From: Comamonadaceae bacterium OH2545_COT-014
GTDB taxonomy: Bacteria > Pseudomonadota > Gammaproteobacteria > Burkholderiales > Burkholderiaceae_C
DNA length: 64,000 nt
Reading direction: 5' to 3'
Assembly: GCA_003859965.1 (NCBI GenBank)
Contig: RQYR01000012.1
Location: 34,801 to 98,800, forward strand
Position 1 is the first letter of the stretch. Each line of letters opens with the position of its first letter. The notes beneath the pieces are model-generated. The model was not told where the DNA came from. It saw nothing but the letters and a program-made list of their open reading frames with translations, and ran no database searches. The translations under genes were made by a program, and so were the position numbers. Shown here piece by piece: positions 1-8,330 of this stretch.

Positions 1-63
1 AGTGCCTGCGGGCTTGACTTCTGCGCTTCTGCGCAGTTGCGCCGGCTCTTGCCCGGCGCGCCT

Positions 64-393
64 TCAGGGCAAAAACACCAGCGTCTGGCCGGCGTGCGCG
101 CTGGCCTGTGCCGACAGGTTGGCAAAGAACTCCTCGCCCGTCTTGGTATCGCGCCACGCGCCGTCTGCCCAACGGTAGTGGTAGCCGCCCGCGCGCGCGG
201 CCAGCCACACTTCATGCAGCGGCTTTTGCAGGTTGATGACGATCTGGCTGCCATTGGCAAAAGTCAGCGTCACCATGCCGCCCGTGCGCTGGTTGTCGAT
301 GTCGGCGTCCGTCGTCTCGTTCAGCGCGTCGCACTGCGCTTCCACGCGGCGCAGCAAGGCTTCGGCGCGGTCTTGGTAGTCCAGGTCGCTCAT
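64..393 (-). CDS. cyaY: CyaY, bacterial frataxin (iron donor protein)
   Basis: Small acidic cytoplasmic protein of 109 residues, the usual CyaY length. It binds iron and modulates iron-sulfur cluster assembly on IscS/IscU. The acidic first helix ([16 protein letters not shown]...CDALNE) is followed by the frataxin sheet, with recognisable stretches [34 protein letters not shown] and [14 protein letters not shown] lies 8 bases before the ATG. It is divergent from lptM, with only 12 bp between the two start codons, so each promoter must sit in the other gene's 5' end. This arrangement beside lptM-lysA is common in Burkholderiales. Identification is firm from the motifs. Confidence 0.95.
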   Translation of the reverse strand: MSDLDYQDRAEALLRRVEAQCDALNETTDADIDNQRTGGMVTLTFANGSQIVINLQKPLHEVWLAARAGGYHYRWADGAWRDTKTGEEFFANLSAQASAHAGQTLVFLP

Positions 394-405
394 TACAATC
401 GCTCC
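373..405 (+). promoter_or_regulatory. Candidate promoter giving a leaderless lptM-lysA mRNA
   Basis: A TACAAT hexamer at 394-399 lies only 6 bases before the lptM ATG at 406, and TTGGTA at 373-378 could be a weak -35 with a short 15-bp spacer. No Shine-Dalgarno sequence is visible in between. If TACAAT is the -10 box, transcription would begin at or beside the A of the ATG, giving a leaderless message. This is an inference from spacing only. Confidence 0.4.
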
Positions 406-651
406 ATGAAATCACGGGGCAGGATTGTATGGAGCGGCTTTTTCCTTGCCTGCCTGGCGGGCATGGCCGCTGGCTGCGGCCAGCGCGGCCCGCTGTACCT
501 GCCCGATAGCCCGGCCGCGCGCCAGCGCGCCACCTTGCCGCAAGTGCTGCTGCCCACACGGCCCGCCAGCCCTGCCAGCGCGGCCTCCGCTCCAGCTTTT
601 CCGGCTCTCCCGGCTTCTCCTGCCGCTCCCGCCACTTCCCCCACACCATGA
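406..651 (+). CDS. lptM: LptM-like small lipoprotein (YifL family)
   Basis: 81-residue lipoprotein. After a short basic start and a hydrophobic segment comes a lipobox-like AAGC and the diagnostic LptM sequence [11 protein letters not shown]; the remainder is a Pro/Ala/Ser-rich tail. In E. coli LptM binds the LptD/LptE complex and assists LPS-export machine maturation, and the conserved part is exactly this N-terminal piece. The ATG at 406 was chosen because it begins the signal peptide; upstream in-frame sequence is antisense to cyaY. Its stop overlaps the lysA ATG by 4 bases, so the two are translationally coupled. Short length and low-complexity tail are normal for the family. Confidence 0.88.
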   Translation: MKSRGRIVWSGFFLACLAGMAAGCGQRGPLYLPDSPAARQRATLPQVLLPTRPASPASAASAPAFPALPASPAAPATSPTP

Positions 652-1928
652 CCTTGACTGCTCCCCTGCCCGGCGCCCCGTTCTTTCACTACCACGACGG
701 CGCGCTGAAGGTGGAAGACGTGCCCCTGTCCGCGCTGGCCCAGGCGCACGGCACCCCGTTGTTCGTCTATTCCCAGGCCGCCATCTTGCACGCCCTGGCG
801 GCATACCAGCGCGGGCTGGCGGGGCGCAACGCGCTCATCTGCTATGCGGTCAAGGCCAATTCATCGCTGGCCATCCTGAAGCTGCTGGCGCAGGCCGGCT
901 GCGGCTTCGACATCGTCTCCGGCGGCGAACTGGCCCGCGCCCTGGCCGCCGGGGCCGACGCGGCCAAGATCGTCTTTTCCGGCATTGGCAAAACCCGCGC
1001 CGAGATGCTGGCCGCGCTGCAAGCCGGCGTGGGCTGCTTCAACGTGGAAAGCGAGGCCGAGCTGGAAACGCTCAGCCAGGTCGCCAGCGCCAGCGGCCAT
1101 GTGGCCCCCGTCAGCATCCGCGTCAACCCCAACGTGGACGCCAAGACCCATCCCTACATCTCCACCGGCCTGAAGGGCAACAAATTCGGCATTGCGCATG
1201 AACGCGCTCTGGCCGCCTACCAGCGCGCCGCTGCCCTGCCCGGCCTGCGCGTGGCGGGCATCGACTGCCACATTGGCTCGCAAATCACCGAAGAAGCGCC
1301 TTATCTGGACGCGCTGGAGCGCATTCTCGACCTGGTGCAAGCCATCGAAGCGGCGGGCGTCGCCATTGGCCACATCGACTTTGGCGGCGGCCTGGGCATT
1401 GATTACGCCGGCGACACCCCGCCCGCCGCCGACGCCCTGTGGGCGCGCCTGCTCGCCCGGCTGGACGCGCGCGGCTTCGGCCAGCGCCCGCTCATCATCG
1501 AGCCGGGCCGCTCGCTCGTCGGCAATGCCGGCGCATGCGTGACCGAAGTGCTTTATCTGAAGCCCGGCGAGCAGAAGAACTTCTGCATCGTCGATGCCGC
1601 CATGAACGACCTGCCCCGCCCGGCGCTGTACGAGGCGTTTCACCGCATCGTGCCGCTGCGCCAGCCCGGCGCCGCCGCCACGCCTGCCACCTATGACGTG
1701 GTGGGCCCCGTGTGCGAAAGCGGCGACTGGCTGGGCCGCGACCGCGCCCTGGCCGTGCAGCCGGGCGACCACTTGGCCGTGCTCTCCGCCGGCGCCTACT
1801 GCATGAGCATGGCCAGCCAATACAACAGCCGCCCGCGCGCCGCCGAAGTGCTGGTCAGCGGGGCACAGGCCCGCGTCATCCGCCCGCGCGAAACCCTGCA
1901 TGACCTGATGCGCGGCGAATCGGCCTGA
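648..1928 (+). CDS. lysA: Diaminopimelate decarboxylase
   Basis: 426 residues, normal for LysA. It makes the last step of lysine synthesis, meso-diaminopimelate to L-lysine plus CO2, in the cytoplasm with PLP. The PLP lysine is K69 in YAVKANSSLAIL. Also visible are HIGSQI, the phosphate-binding glycine run FGGGLGIDY, EPGRSLVGNAG and the active-site cysteine in CESGDWLGRDR. The ATG overlaps the lptM stop (ATGA), giving an lptM-lysA operon. No lysine riboswitch or leader is possible here because lptM coding sequence directly precedes it. Identification is firm. Confidence 0.96.
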   Translation: MTLTAPLPGAPFFHYHDGALKVEDVPLSALAQAHGTPLFVYSQAAILHALAAYQRGLAGRNALICYAVKANSSLAILKLLAQAGCGFDIVSGGELARALAAGADAAKIVFSGIGKTRAEMLAALQAGVGCFNVESEAELETLSQVASASGHVAPVSIRVNPNVDAKTHPYISTGLKGNKFGIAHERALAAYQRAAALPGLRVAGIDCHIGSQITEEAPYLDALERILDLVQAIEAAGVAIGHIDFGGGLGIDYAGDTPPAADALWARLLARLDARGFGQRPLIIEPGRSLVGNAGACVTEVLYLKPGEQKNFCIVDAAMNDLPRPALYEAFHRIVPLRQPGAAATPATYDVVGPVCESGDWLGRDRALAVQPGDHLAVLSAGAYCMSMASQYNSRPRAAEVLVSGAQARVIRPRETLHDLMRGESA

Positions 1929-2227
1929 GCGCCCGCATTCGCCCCGCCGCCGTGCGCCCCGCGCGGCCACGGAAAACATGGCGAAATTGGTCCTTCAGGC
2001 CGTAACCACGCCATTTGTCGCTATACTTTTTGATATTCGCTGCGCTATCACGCCACCCGCACCCGGTGCCGCGCGCCATGAAGCCAGCGCGGGCTTATGC
2101 GCTTTGGAAGCCGCTCAAAGTCCCCATCAGCGCAGCGCACGCGCCTGAGTGGCGCGCTGCTGGGCCAGCCGCGCCATGCCATACCTCCGCCGCGAGCGTG
2201 CCAACGCCCCGGTGCAGCTGCCAGCGT
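1929..2227. other. Intergenic region between convergent lysA and the methyltransferase gene
   Basis: 299 bp between two convergent genes. I see no convincing gene and no clean rho-independent terminator. The only distinctive piece is an AT-rich patch at about 2020-2037 (GCTATACTTTTTGATATT) that stands out in the GC-rich background and resembles the short GCTAT-type elements seen elsewhere in the window. Open frames that cross this region on the plus strand continue antisense into the methyltransferase gene and are not credible. Confidence 0.5.
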
Positions 2228-3157
2228 TCAGCCCCCGCCCCCGCCCCCGGCAGGCAGGCGCACCACCCAGGCGTCCTGGTGGCGCCAAAACCACACGGGC
2301 GCAAAGTGCAGCAGTTCCGCCCCAGGCAGGCACTCGGCCAGCCGGGCGCGCACAAAGACTTCGCTGGTGAAGGTGGTGCCGTACTCCTGCGCATCAATCG
2401 CGTTCGACTCGCTGGACGGCGCGAAGAAAAAGCCCTCGGCATCCATGCGCACCTGCTGGCGGCGGGCCGCCTCGGCCCCGTGGGTGGAAAACACAAGCAA
2501 ACCGCCCGACGCCACCAATTGGCCCAGCCGCGTCAGCCAGCGCCCCCAGCTGGCGCGCGGTAAATGGCTGAACAGCGAGAGCACAAACACCACTTCGTGC
2601 CGCTGCGTCACGGGCAAGTCCTCAGGCCGCGCCACCGACTGGAAAGCCCGCACGCCCAGCCGTTCTTGTGCAAAGGCCACGGCGTCGGGCACCACGTCCG
2701 AGGCCGTCACCCGCTGCGCCCCCAGCGCCTTGACCAGATGCCGCGTGAAGCGGCCGTGGCCGCTGGCAAATTCCAGAAAGCTGCCCACCCGCAGCAAAGG
2801 CCGGTCCACCTGCTCCAGCAGCAGCATCAGCTCCGACAGCGTGCGCCAGCCGTCGGCCAGATAGTCGCGCAGCGGGTTGGTGGAGGTGGGGTGTCCGTCG
2901 AAAAACTTGTAAATGTCGTCCTGCGGCGAGATTTCGCAATTCACCCCCATCCATTCGCCAAACGCCCCGGGCAGGCGGTGCTGCTCCAGCAGGTTGTGGG
3001 CCGCCAGGCGCGTGGCCGGGTGCTGCCGCGCCTGCATCAGCGCGGCGGCGGCAGCCTCGGCCTGCCCCTGCGCCAACAGGCGCTGTCCTTGCGCCAGCGC
3101 CTCGGCCGCGCCGCCAGCATCGTCTGCTGGCATGGTGTGAACGGTCAACCCCATCAT
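2228..3157 (-). CDS. Class I SAM-dependent methyltransferase of the O-antigen export locus
   Basis: 309 residues. A Rossmann methyltransferase core is visible in the middle: motif I FLEFASGHGRFTRHLV, then VTASDVVPDAVAFAQ, and motif IV-like EVVFVLSLFSHLPRASWGRWL followed by LVASGGLLVFSTHG. The N-terminal 80 residues are Ala/Gln-rich helix. It starts 11 bp after the wzt stop with GGAGA upstream of two consecutive ATGs, so 3157 (or 3154) is preferred to the longer frame that overlaps wzt. Methyltransferases next to Wzm/Wzt commonly modify or cap the exported polysaccharide; that role is inferred here. The C-terminus is a Gly-rich run. Substrate is unknown. Confidence 0.8.
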   Translation of the reverse strand: MMGLTVHTMPADDAGGAAEALAQGQRLLAQGQAEAAAAALMQARQHPATRLAAHNLLEQHRLPGAFGEWMGVNCEISPQDDIYKFFDGHPTSTNPLRDYLADGWRTLSELMLLLEQVDRPLLRVGSFLEFASGHGRFTRHLVKALGAQRVTASDVVPDAVAFAQERLGVRAFQSVARPEDLPVTQRHEVVFVLSLFSHLPRASWGRWLTRLGQLVASGGLLVFSTHGAEAARRQQVRMDAEGFFFAPSSESNAIDAQEYGTTFTSEVFVRARLAECLPGAELLHFAPVWFWRHQDAWVVRLPAGGGGGG

Positions 3158-3168
3158 TTCTCTCCAGA

Positions 3169-4467
3169 TCAGGCCCAGTGGTGCGGCAGGCGCACCAGCC
3201 CCGGCATCAGCGTGGGCGACACGAAGCGCAGGGTCTTGAAGCGCAGCCACTCGTCATAAACCACCAGGCCGCTTTCATCGAACAGGAAGGCGCTGATCAC
3301 GTAATCGCCGCTGTGCAAAGGCAGCTTGGGAAACGTCAGCACCGATTGCCACAGCCCGTCGCCCAGCGGCTGGGGCACGGCCCCTTCCTCATGCGTGGCC
3401 AGCGAGGTAATGCCCACCCCCTTGGCCTGCTCGATCATGAAGCCCACGTTCGGGCGCTCATCGCCGTGCCCGCGCACGGTAATGGTGGCCACCAGGTCTT
3501 CGCTGTCCAGCAAGCCCGGCTGGCCGTCCGCGCCTTCTTCGGCCAGGTGCGCCACCGTGACGGAGACGATGTGCGCCGAATGCGGCTCGCTGGCCGGCGC
3601 CCGCTGCGGCGGCGCGGCCGCGCCGCCGGGCGCCGCCGCTTCGGCGGGCGGCGGAGGCGCTTCGGCAGGCTGTTCAGCTTGCTGCGCCGCCTGGGCCAGC
3701 AGGCGGGTGTGCATTTCATAAGCGCCCAGCACCGGCTCCGTGGGCCCCATTTCGCGCACCCGGCCGCCGTCCAGCCACATGGCCACGTCGCACAGGGTGC
3801 GAATGTGATACGGGCTGTGCGAGCAAAACAAAATGGTGCAGCCGTTGTTCTTGAAGGCCGTGATGCGCTCCACGCACTTTTTCTGGAAGTGCTGGTCGCC
3901 CACCGCCAGCGCCTCGTCAATGATGAGCACGTCCGGCTGCACCGCCGTCACCAGCGCGAACGCCAGGCGCACCACCATGCCGGACGAATACGTTTTCACC
4001 GGCCGCGCCAGCGCCTCGCCCAGCCCCGCGAACGCCACGATCTCCGGCTCCAGCCGCGCCATTTCGTCGGCCGTGATGCCGATCATCGAGCCGCCGAAAT
4101 ACAGGTTGTCGCGCCCGCTGAAATCCGGGTGAAAGCCCGCGCCCAGCTCCAAAATGGCCGTCACGCGCCCCCGGCGTTCAATCTGGCCCGTGCTGGGCTG
4201 CAGGGTGCCCGCCAGCAGCTTCAGCAGCGAGCTTTTGCCCGCCCCGTTGTCGCCAATCACGCCCACGCATTGGCCGCGCCGCAGCTCAAACGACACATCG
4301 CGCAACGCCCAGTGGCTGCGGTGGTAGGCACGCCCGGTCAGCAAGGCCTTGAGCCGCTGGCGGGGCGAGTCGTACAGCCGGTATTCCTTGCCCACCCCCT
4401 GGGCGCGCAGCACCAGGTCGGTATCCAGTCCCCGGCTTTGTCCCCGGCTTTCAGTATGCGCACTCAC
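3169..4467 (-). CDS. wzt: Wzt-type ATP-binding subunit of polysaccharide ABC exporter
   Basis: 432 residues. The nucleotide-binding domain occupies about residues 15-250: Walker A GDNGAGKSS, signature YSSGMVVRLAFA and Walker B VLIIDEALAVGD. A proline/alanine-rich linker leads to a C-terminal beta domain (about 295-432) of the kind that in O9a-type Wzt recognises the modified end of the O-polysaccharide. The GTG start overlaps the permease stop (GTGA), which is why 4467 is chosen over the long upstream extension. With Wzm it would move undecaprenyl-linked glycan across the inner membrane. The C-terminal domain implies export coupled to chain-end recognition, fitting the methyltransferase immediately downstream. 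Confidence 0.9.
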   Translation of the reverse strand: MSAHTESRGQSRGLDTDLVLRAQGVGKEYRLYDSPRQRLKALLTGRAYHRSHWALRDVSFELRRGQCVGVIGDNGAGKSSLLKLLAGTLQPSTGQIERRGRVTAILELGAGFHPDFSGRDNLYFGGSMIGITADEMARLEPEIVAFAGLGEALARPVKTYSSGMVVRLAFALVTAVQPDVLIIDEALAVGDQHFQKKCVERITAFKNNGCTILFCSHSPYHIRTLCDVAMWLDGGRVREMGPTEPVLGAYEMHTRLLAQAAQQAEQPAEAPPPPAEAAAPGGAAAPPQRAPASEPHSAHIVSVTVAHLAEEGADGQPGLLDSEDLVATITVRGHGDERPNVGFMIEQAKGVGITSLATHEEGAVPQPLGDGLWQSVLTFPKLPLHSGDYVISAFLFDESGLVVYDEWLRFKTLRFVSPTLMPGLVRLPHHWA

Positions 4468-5264
4468 AGCCAGTCCACCAGTTGATCGCGGCCGCGCCGC
4501 AGCACCAGATCCAGCGCCAGCGCCAGCGCCAGCAGCCACAGCGCCATGGCCAGCACCGCCTGCGCCGGCGGCCACTGCCCTTGCAGCAGCACGGCCTGGT
4601 AAGACAGCACCCAGGGCGTCATCGGGTTCAGCCACAGCAAAAACCGCCAGCGCTCCGGAAACAGGGTCAGGGGAAACAGCACTGGCGCGGCAAACACCCC
4701 CACCGACAGCGCAAACCCCGCCAGTTGCGCCACATCGCGCAGCGCCGCCGTCAGCACCGCCAGCAAGTAACCCAGCAGCCACGCCAGCAGCACCTGCGCC
4801 AGCACCAGCGGCAGCATGGCCAGCACCGCGGGCGCGCCCTGGTGCTGCGGCCAGTACGCCACCGTCAGCAGCAGCTGCAAGGGCGCATACACCAGCGCGC
4901 TGGCCAGCACCGCCCGCGCCGGAAACAGCGCCGGCGGCAACGGGTTCTTCTGCAGCAGCGCCCCGGCTTCCACCAGGCTCGCCATGGCGCGCTGCACCGC
5001 ATCGTTGAACGACATCCAGGCCAGCATGCCCACCACGAGAAAGGTGCCCACCCGGTCGGCCGGGGCGTTGTCGCCCATGCGCATGGCAAACACCAGGTCA
5101 AACACCACGAAATACGCCGCAATGCTCAACGCCGGCTGCATCCAGGCCCACAGCACCCCGCCCGCCGAGCCCGCAAAGCGCGCCTGCAACTCGCGCCGCG
5201 TCATCACGGCCAGCAGGCGCCGCAGGCGAAACAGCGCTCCCATGTCTTGCGCAAGAAAACCCAC
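4464..5264 (-). CDS. wzm: Wzm-type permease of polysaccharide ABC exporter
   Basis: 266 residues, an ABC-2 type inner-membrane protein with about six hydrophobic segments (for example SIAAYFVVFDLVFAM, FLVVGMLAWMSFND, AMLPLVLAQVLLAWLLGYLLAVL, FALSVGVFAAPVLFPLTLF). The N-terminal TRRELQARFAGSAGGVLWAWMQP and the WRFLLWLNPMTPWVLSYQAVLL stretch are typical of O-antigen, teichoic and capsule exporters. It is translationally coupled to wzt downstream. No glycosyltransferases sit beside this pair; the sugar genes of this window lie 15 kb away beyond the type II secretion operon. Confidence 0.9.
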   Translation of the reverse strand: MGFLAQDMGALFRLRRLLAVMTRRELQARFAGSAGGVLWAWMQPALSIAAYFVVFDLVFAMRMGDNAPADRVGTFLVVGMLAWMSFNDAVQRAMASLVEAGALLQKNPLPPALFPARAVLASALVYAPLQLLLTVAYWPQHQGAPAVLAMLPLVLAQVLLAWLLGYLLAVLTAALRDVAQLAGFALSVGVFAAPVLFPLTLFPERWRFLLWLNPMTPWVLSYQAVLLQGQWPPAQAVLAMALWLLALALALDLVLRRGRDQLVDWL

Positions 5265-5326
5265 GGCTTGCTATGCCCCGGTCACCACTGCCATCATGCC
5301 ATCGCCCGCAAGCGCATAGTGAGCAC

Positions 5327-6319
5327 TCACGGCTTGGACGGTTGGGCTGCCGCGCCGGTCAATGCCTCGATCGCCGCGTCATCGTAGGTGATGCCCTTCT
5401 GGGCTTCCGTCCACAGCTCGCGCCGAACCTGCAGCTTGCGCTGCTGCAGCGTCTCCGCCATCAGTTGTTCCTTCACGTCTTCAAAACTGGCTTCGCGAGC
5501 CGGCTTTTTAGCGATCAGCTCGATCAGATGGAAGCCAAAACGTGTTTGCACCGGCCCTCCCAGCTGGCCAGGCTTGTCCAGCGCAAAGGCAGCCTGTTCA
5601 AACTCCGGCACCATCCGTCCCGGGAAAAAAGCCGGCAACTCGCCGCCCCGGGCCGCGCTGGCCTTGTCATCCGACACTTGCTTTGCCAGCTCAGCGAAGG
5701 ATTCACCCGCCTTGATGCGGGCCAGCAGCGCCTCAGCCTCTGTCAAAGCCTGCCCGTCCGTTCGGCCCACTTCCTTGCCAGAGCGCACAAGCAAATGGCG
5801 CACATGCACTTGCGGCTCACCCGCGTATTTGCTTTTTTCCTGCTCGAACGAGGTACGCGCATACTGCTCAAGCTGCGCGGCTGACGGCACCTTGGCGTTG
5901 GCCTGGTGCGTCATCCAGCTTTCACTCAGCGTGCGGCGGGCGGCGAGCTTCTCGGCCCGCTGCACAATGGCCCCTTGGTCATGCCCTTGCTGGCGCGCTT
6001 GCTGGGCCAAGGCCATTTGCGTGTAAACCGCCAGCGCCAGCTGCTGAATACCGCTTTTACGGCTCAGGGTGTCGGCCTGCTGGTCCTCCGGCAGCACGAC
6101 CAGCGCCATGGCGCGCACGTCGTCCAAGGTGACTTCGCCGGCGGGGCCGCGCAGCAGCACAACGGCCTGCTGCTGCGCCCCGGCGGCGGCCGCTTCCCGT
6201 GCTTGCGCGGCTTCTGGCTGCGCCGCTTGCGCCATCAAGGTGCCCGGGTAAGCCGCCGCCGCAGTCATCAGCGCCGCCACCAGCGCCCAACGCGTTTTTT
6301 TACCAACTTGTCCCGACAT
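5327..6319 (-). CDS. Periplasmic parvulin-type peptidyl-prolyl cis-trans isomerase
   Basis: 330 residues with an N-terminal signal segment (KKTRWALVAALMTAAAAYPGTLMAQA). A helical SurA/PpiD-like region (about 55-160) precedes a PpiC rotamase domain: VHVRHLLVRSGKEV, LLARIKAGESFAELAKQVSDD, GGELPAFFPGRMVPEFEQAAF, VQTRFGFHLIELI. The ATG at 6319 is preceded by AGGAAAGG; the longer frame reaches into the palindromic terminator and is rejected. Likely role is folding of exported or outer-membrane proteins. It lies just downstream of the surface-protein gene and shares its orientation, so that protein is a possible client, but a strong terminator-like palindrome separates them. Confidence 0.85.
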   Translation of the reverse strand: MSGQVGKKTRWALVAALMTAAAAYPGTLMAQAAQPEAAQAREAAAAGAQQQAVVLLRGPAGEVTLDDVRAMALVVLPEDQQADTLSRKSGIQQLALAVYTQMALAQQARQQGHDQGAIVQRAEKLAARRTLSESWMTHQANAKVPSAAQLEQYARTSFEQEKSKYAGEPQVHVRHLLVRSGKEVGRTDGQALTEAEALLARIKAGESFAELAKQVSDDKASAARGGELPAFFPGRMVPEFEQAAFALDKPGQLGGPVQTRFGFHLIELIAKKPAREASFEDVKEQLMAETLQQRKLQVRRELWTEAQKGITYDDAAIEALTGAAAQPSKP

Positions 6320-6375
6320 TTCAAACCTTTCCTTTTCCGCCCTGCCCAAAACCTTGGGCAGGGCGACTACAGCGT

Positions 6376-6415
6376 CAAATGAAAAAGGCGGAGAATTCTC
6401 CGCCTTTTTCATTTG
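6376..6415. terminator. Perfect 40-bp palindrome, bidirectional terminator-like
   Basis: Positions 6376-6395 are the exact reverse complement of 6396-6415: 20-bp arms with no mismatch and an EcoRI site (GAATTC) at the centre. Each arm carries a GGCGGAG core flanked by a five-A run, so RNA from either strand would form a GC stem followed by a U tract. It lies between the surface protein and isomerase genes, both minus strand, and would terminate or attenuate the former. Confidence 0.75.
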
Positions 6416-6515
6416 GCGGCAATACACAAGGCACTGCCGCTTTTTTCAAGCCAAGGTCATGACACAGTGAACCGCTCAAGCACCATGCCATGCCTTGTAG
6501 CCATGCTTCCGCTGC

Positions 6516-8150
6516 TTAGCGCTGGAAGCGGTGGGTGATGGCGTCACCGTAGTTGCCGCCGGTGTTGCCGTTGGTGAAGGCCGTTGCGGCATAACCCACA
6601 ACCGGCAGACCCAGACCTGCACCTGCGCCCTTCAGGCCCAGCGTAGCCCAGCCAGCTTCAACGTAGGCGCCGGAACCGTCCTTGATGTTCACGCGCTCGT
6701 TGGTCAGGTTGGCGTGCAGCACCTTGGAGTCGGCGCGGTTGAAGGTCAGCGTAGCCACTTCACCGCAGATGCGGCTTGCACCCACGGTGGGAACCGGCGA
6801 GAAGTCGCCTTCCGTGCGAACGGTCAGCTCTTCACGGTTGGTACCAGCCAGGGTAGCGGCAGCGCACAGGATGTCACCCAGCGCCACGCCGTTGGCGGCC
6901 AGACGGCTGCGCACCGAAAGGTTGCCACCCGTACCAGCGAAGTAGTGCTGGGTAGCGATGTTCGCCGAAGCGACGGCGTTCACAGGCATGTTCTTCTCGG
7001 TCGAGGTGCTGGCGCTGTAGGCCATGGCCACCTGGTAGCGGCGCGTGGGCTGCGAGAACACCCAGTCGGTAGAGAACGGCACGGAAGCAGCGTCGTCGGT
7101 GGCCACGAACTCGTTCATGGCAGCCGTAGCGGCAATCGCCTCAGACAGCTTGTTGGCACGCACCTGCGGGCTGGTGTCTTCCTTGGTGTAGGGCGTGGAC
7201 AGGTCAGGCAGGTCCAGCCACAGCGGGTTCACCGTCTTGGCAAAAGCGGTGTCAAAAGCCACCGTTGCGCCACCCCAGGGCTGGGTCGCACCGGCAAAGC
7301 CACCCACCAGCAGCGGGTCAGCCGTGTTGGCAGCCGCATCAGCGGAAGCGTCGCCACCCATTTGCGGCGCGAAGAACAGACGAGCAGCGGCATTGGCGCC
7401 AGCGTTCGTCACAGCACGAACCGAAGCGTGACCACCGCCGTAAGAGGTGATGCTCTGGTTGTTGAAGATGGACCAGTTGCCAAACAGTTGGCCCGTGGGG
7501 TACGACAGACCATACTTGGCATCGGCAGCATCCGCATGGGAAACCTCATCCAGCGACATCAGCATGTCCATCACTTCAGGCGTGCAGGGCGCCTTGTTGT
7601 TGACGTGCTTGACCGCCTTGAACACCGTCGTGCCCGGCACGATGTCGGCCATGTTCAGGAACTCGACATAGCCCTCACGGGTGTGGTAAGCCTGGGCTTC
7701 GGCAGACAGCTTCTGGTCCAGACGGAAGGTACGGAAGTCCACACCTTCAGTGCCGATCTGACGAGGCAGCACGCAAGTGCTGTCGGGAGAGATGATCTTG
7801 GCCACGCCGCTGGCGGAAGGCTCGATGGAGGCCGTCCACACGTCGCCAGGAGACATCAGCACCGTGAAGTCCAGCACGTCGTCAGAGTTGGCGGCGCCAC
7901 GGAAGCGCACCTTCACGGCCTTGCCGTTCACCAAGTCGGTGTTCACCAGGCTGATCAGCGTGGTGTTGCCGTTGACGGTGCTGTAGTAGGGCGTGAACAG
8001 GATGTGACCCACGCCACCCTGCTCAACCGTTGCCAGCTTGTCAGCGGTGGCAGCGGCAGCAGTGTGATCCTTAATCACGATTGCATGTGCGGAAGTGGCG
8101 AAACCACCCACCAGGGCAGCAGCGCTCAAGGCCAAGAGACTTTTCTTCAT
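6516..8150 (-). CDS. Exported cell-surface protein of unknown function
   Basis: 544 residues with a clear signal peptide (MKKSLLALSAAALVGGFATSAHA, cleavage after AHA) and a mature part rich in Ala, Asn, Thr and Val, with alternating hydrophobic patterns that suggest beta structure. Stretches such as GGVGHILFTPYYSTVNGNTTLISLVNT and KAVKVRFRGAANSDDVLDFTVLMSPGD recall uncharacterised 'cell surface protein' entries from Comamonadaceae, but I cannot name a family. Four cysteines are present, arranged as possible pairs. The ATG at 8150 has GGAG upstream. It has no C-terminal sorting motif that I recognise and no terminal aromatic porin signature. It is monocistronic between a lipoprotein gene and the palindromic terminator. 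Function unknown. Confidence 0.7.
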   Translation of the reverse strand: MKKSLLALSAAALVGGFATSAHAIVIKDHTAAAATADKLATVEQGGVGHILFTPYYSTVNGNTTLISLVNTDLVNGKAVKVRFRGAANSDDVLDFTVLMSPGDVWTASIEPSASGVAKIISPDSTCVLPRQIGTEGVDFRTFRLDQKLSAEAQAYHTREGYVEFLNMADIVPGTTVFKAVKHVNNKAPCTPEVMDMLMSLDEVSHADAADAKYGLSYPTGQLFGNWSIFNNQSITSYGGGHASVRAVTNAGANAAARLFFAPQMGGDASADAAANTADPLLVGGFAGATQPWGGATVAFDTAFAKTVNPLWLDLPDLSTPYTKEDTSPQVRANKLSEAIAATAAMNEFVATDDAASVPFSTDWVFSQPTRRYQVAMAYSASTSTEKNMPVNAVASANIATQHYFAGTGGNLSVRSRLAANGVALGDILCAAATLAGTNREELTVRTEGDFSPVPTVGASRICGEVATLTFNRADSKVLHANLTNERVNIKDGSGAYVEAGWATLGLKGAGAGLGLPVVGYAATAFTNGNTGGNYGDAITHRFQR

Positions 8151-8263
8151 AGCTATGACTCCATTAAGAGAAATGATTGCAACACCCAAGTTGATGAGTT
8201 CTTGGAAATGCCTCGCCATCCTAGCATGAGCAATGCAAAGAACCAAGACCCCACCTTGCCTTG

Positions 8264-8312
8264 CGGCGCGAAGATTTGTGTTTTTTCAACAACAACACAA
8301 GCCTCCGCGCCG
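8264..8312. other. Imperfect stem-loop downstream of the lipoprotein gene
   Basis: CGGCGCG (8264-8270) pairs with CGCGCCG (8306-8312), and an inner TTGTGTT (8276-8282) pairs with AACACAA (8294-8300), separated by 5-base internal loops. It begins about 18 bp past the stop of the 8331-8750 lipoprotein gene. There is no U tract on the minus strand, so it is at best a weak terminator or transcript-end stabiliser. Confidence 0.35.
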
Positions 8313-8330
8313 ACACAGGCCAAAGCCGCG

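Noticed and set aside
2015..2563. Plus-strand frame starting in the lysA-methyltransferase gap
   Set aside because: Most of it is antisense to the methyltransferase gene, and no ribosome site or family pattern is visible.
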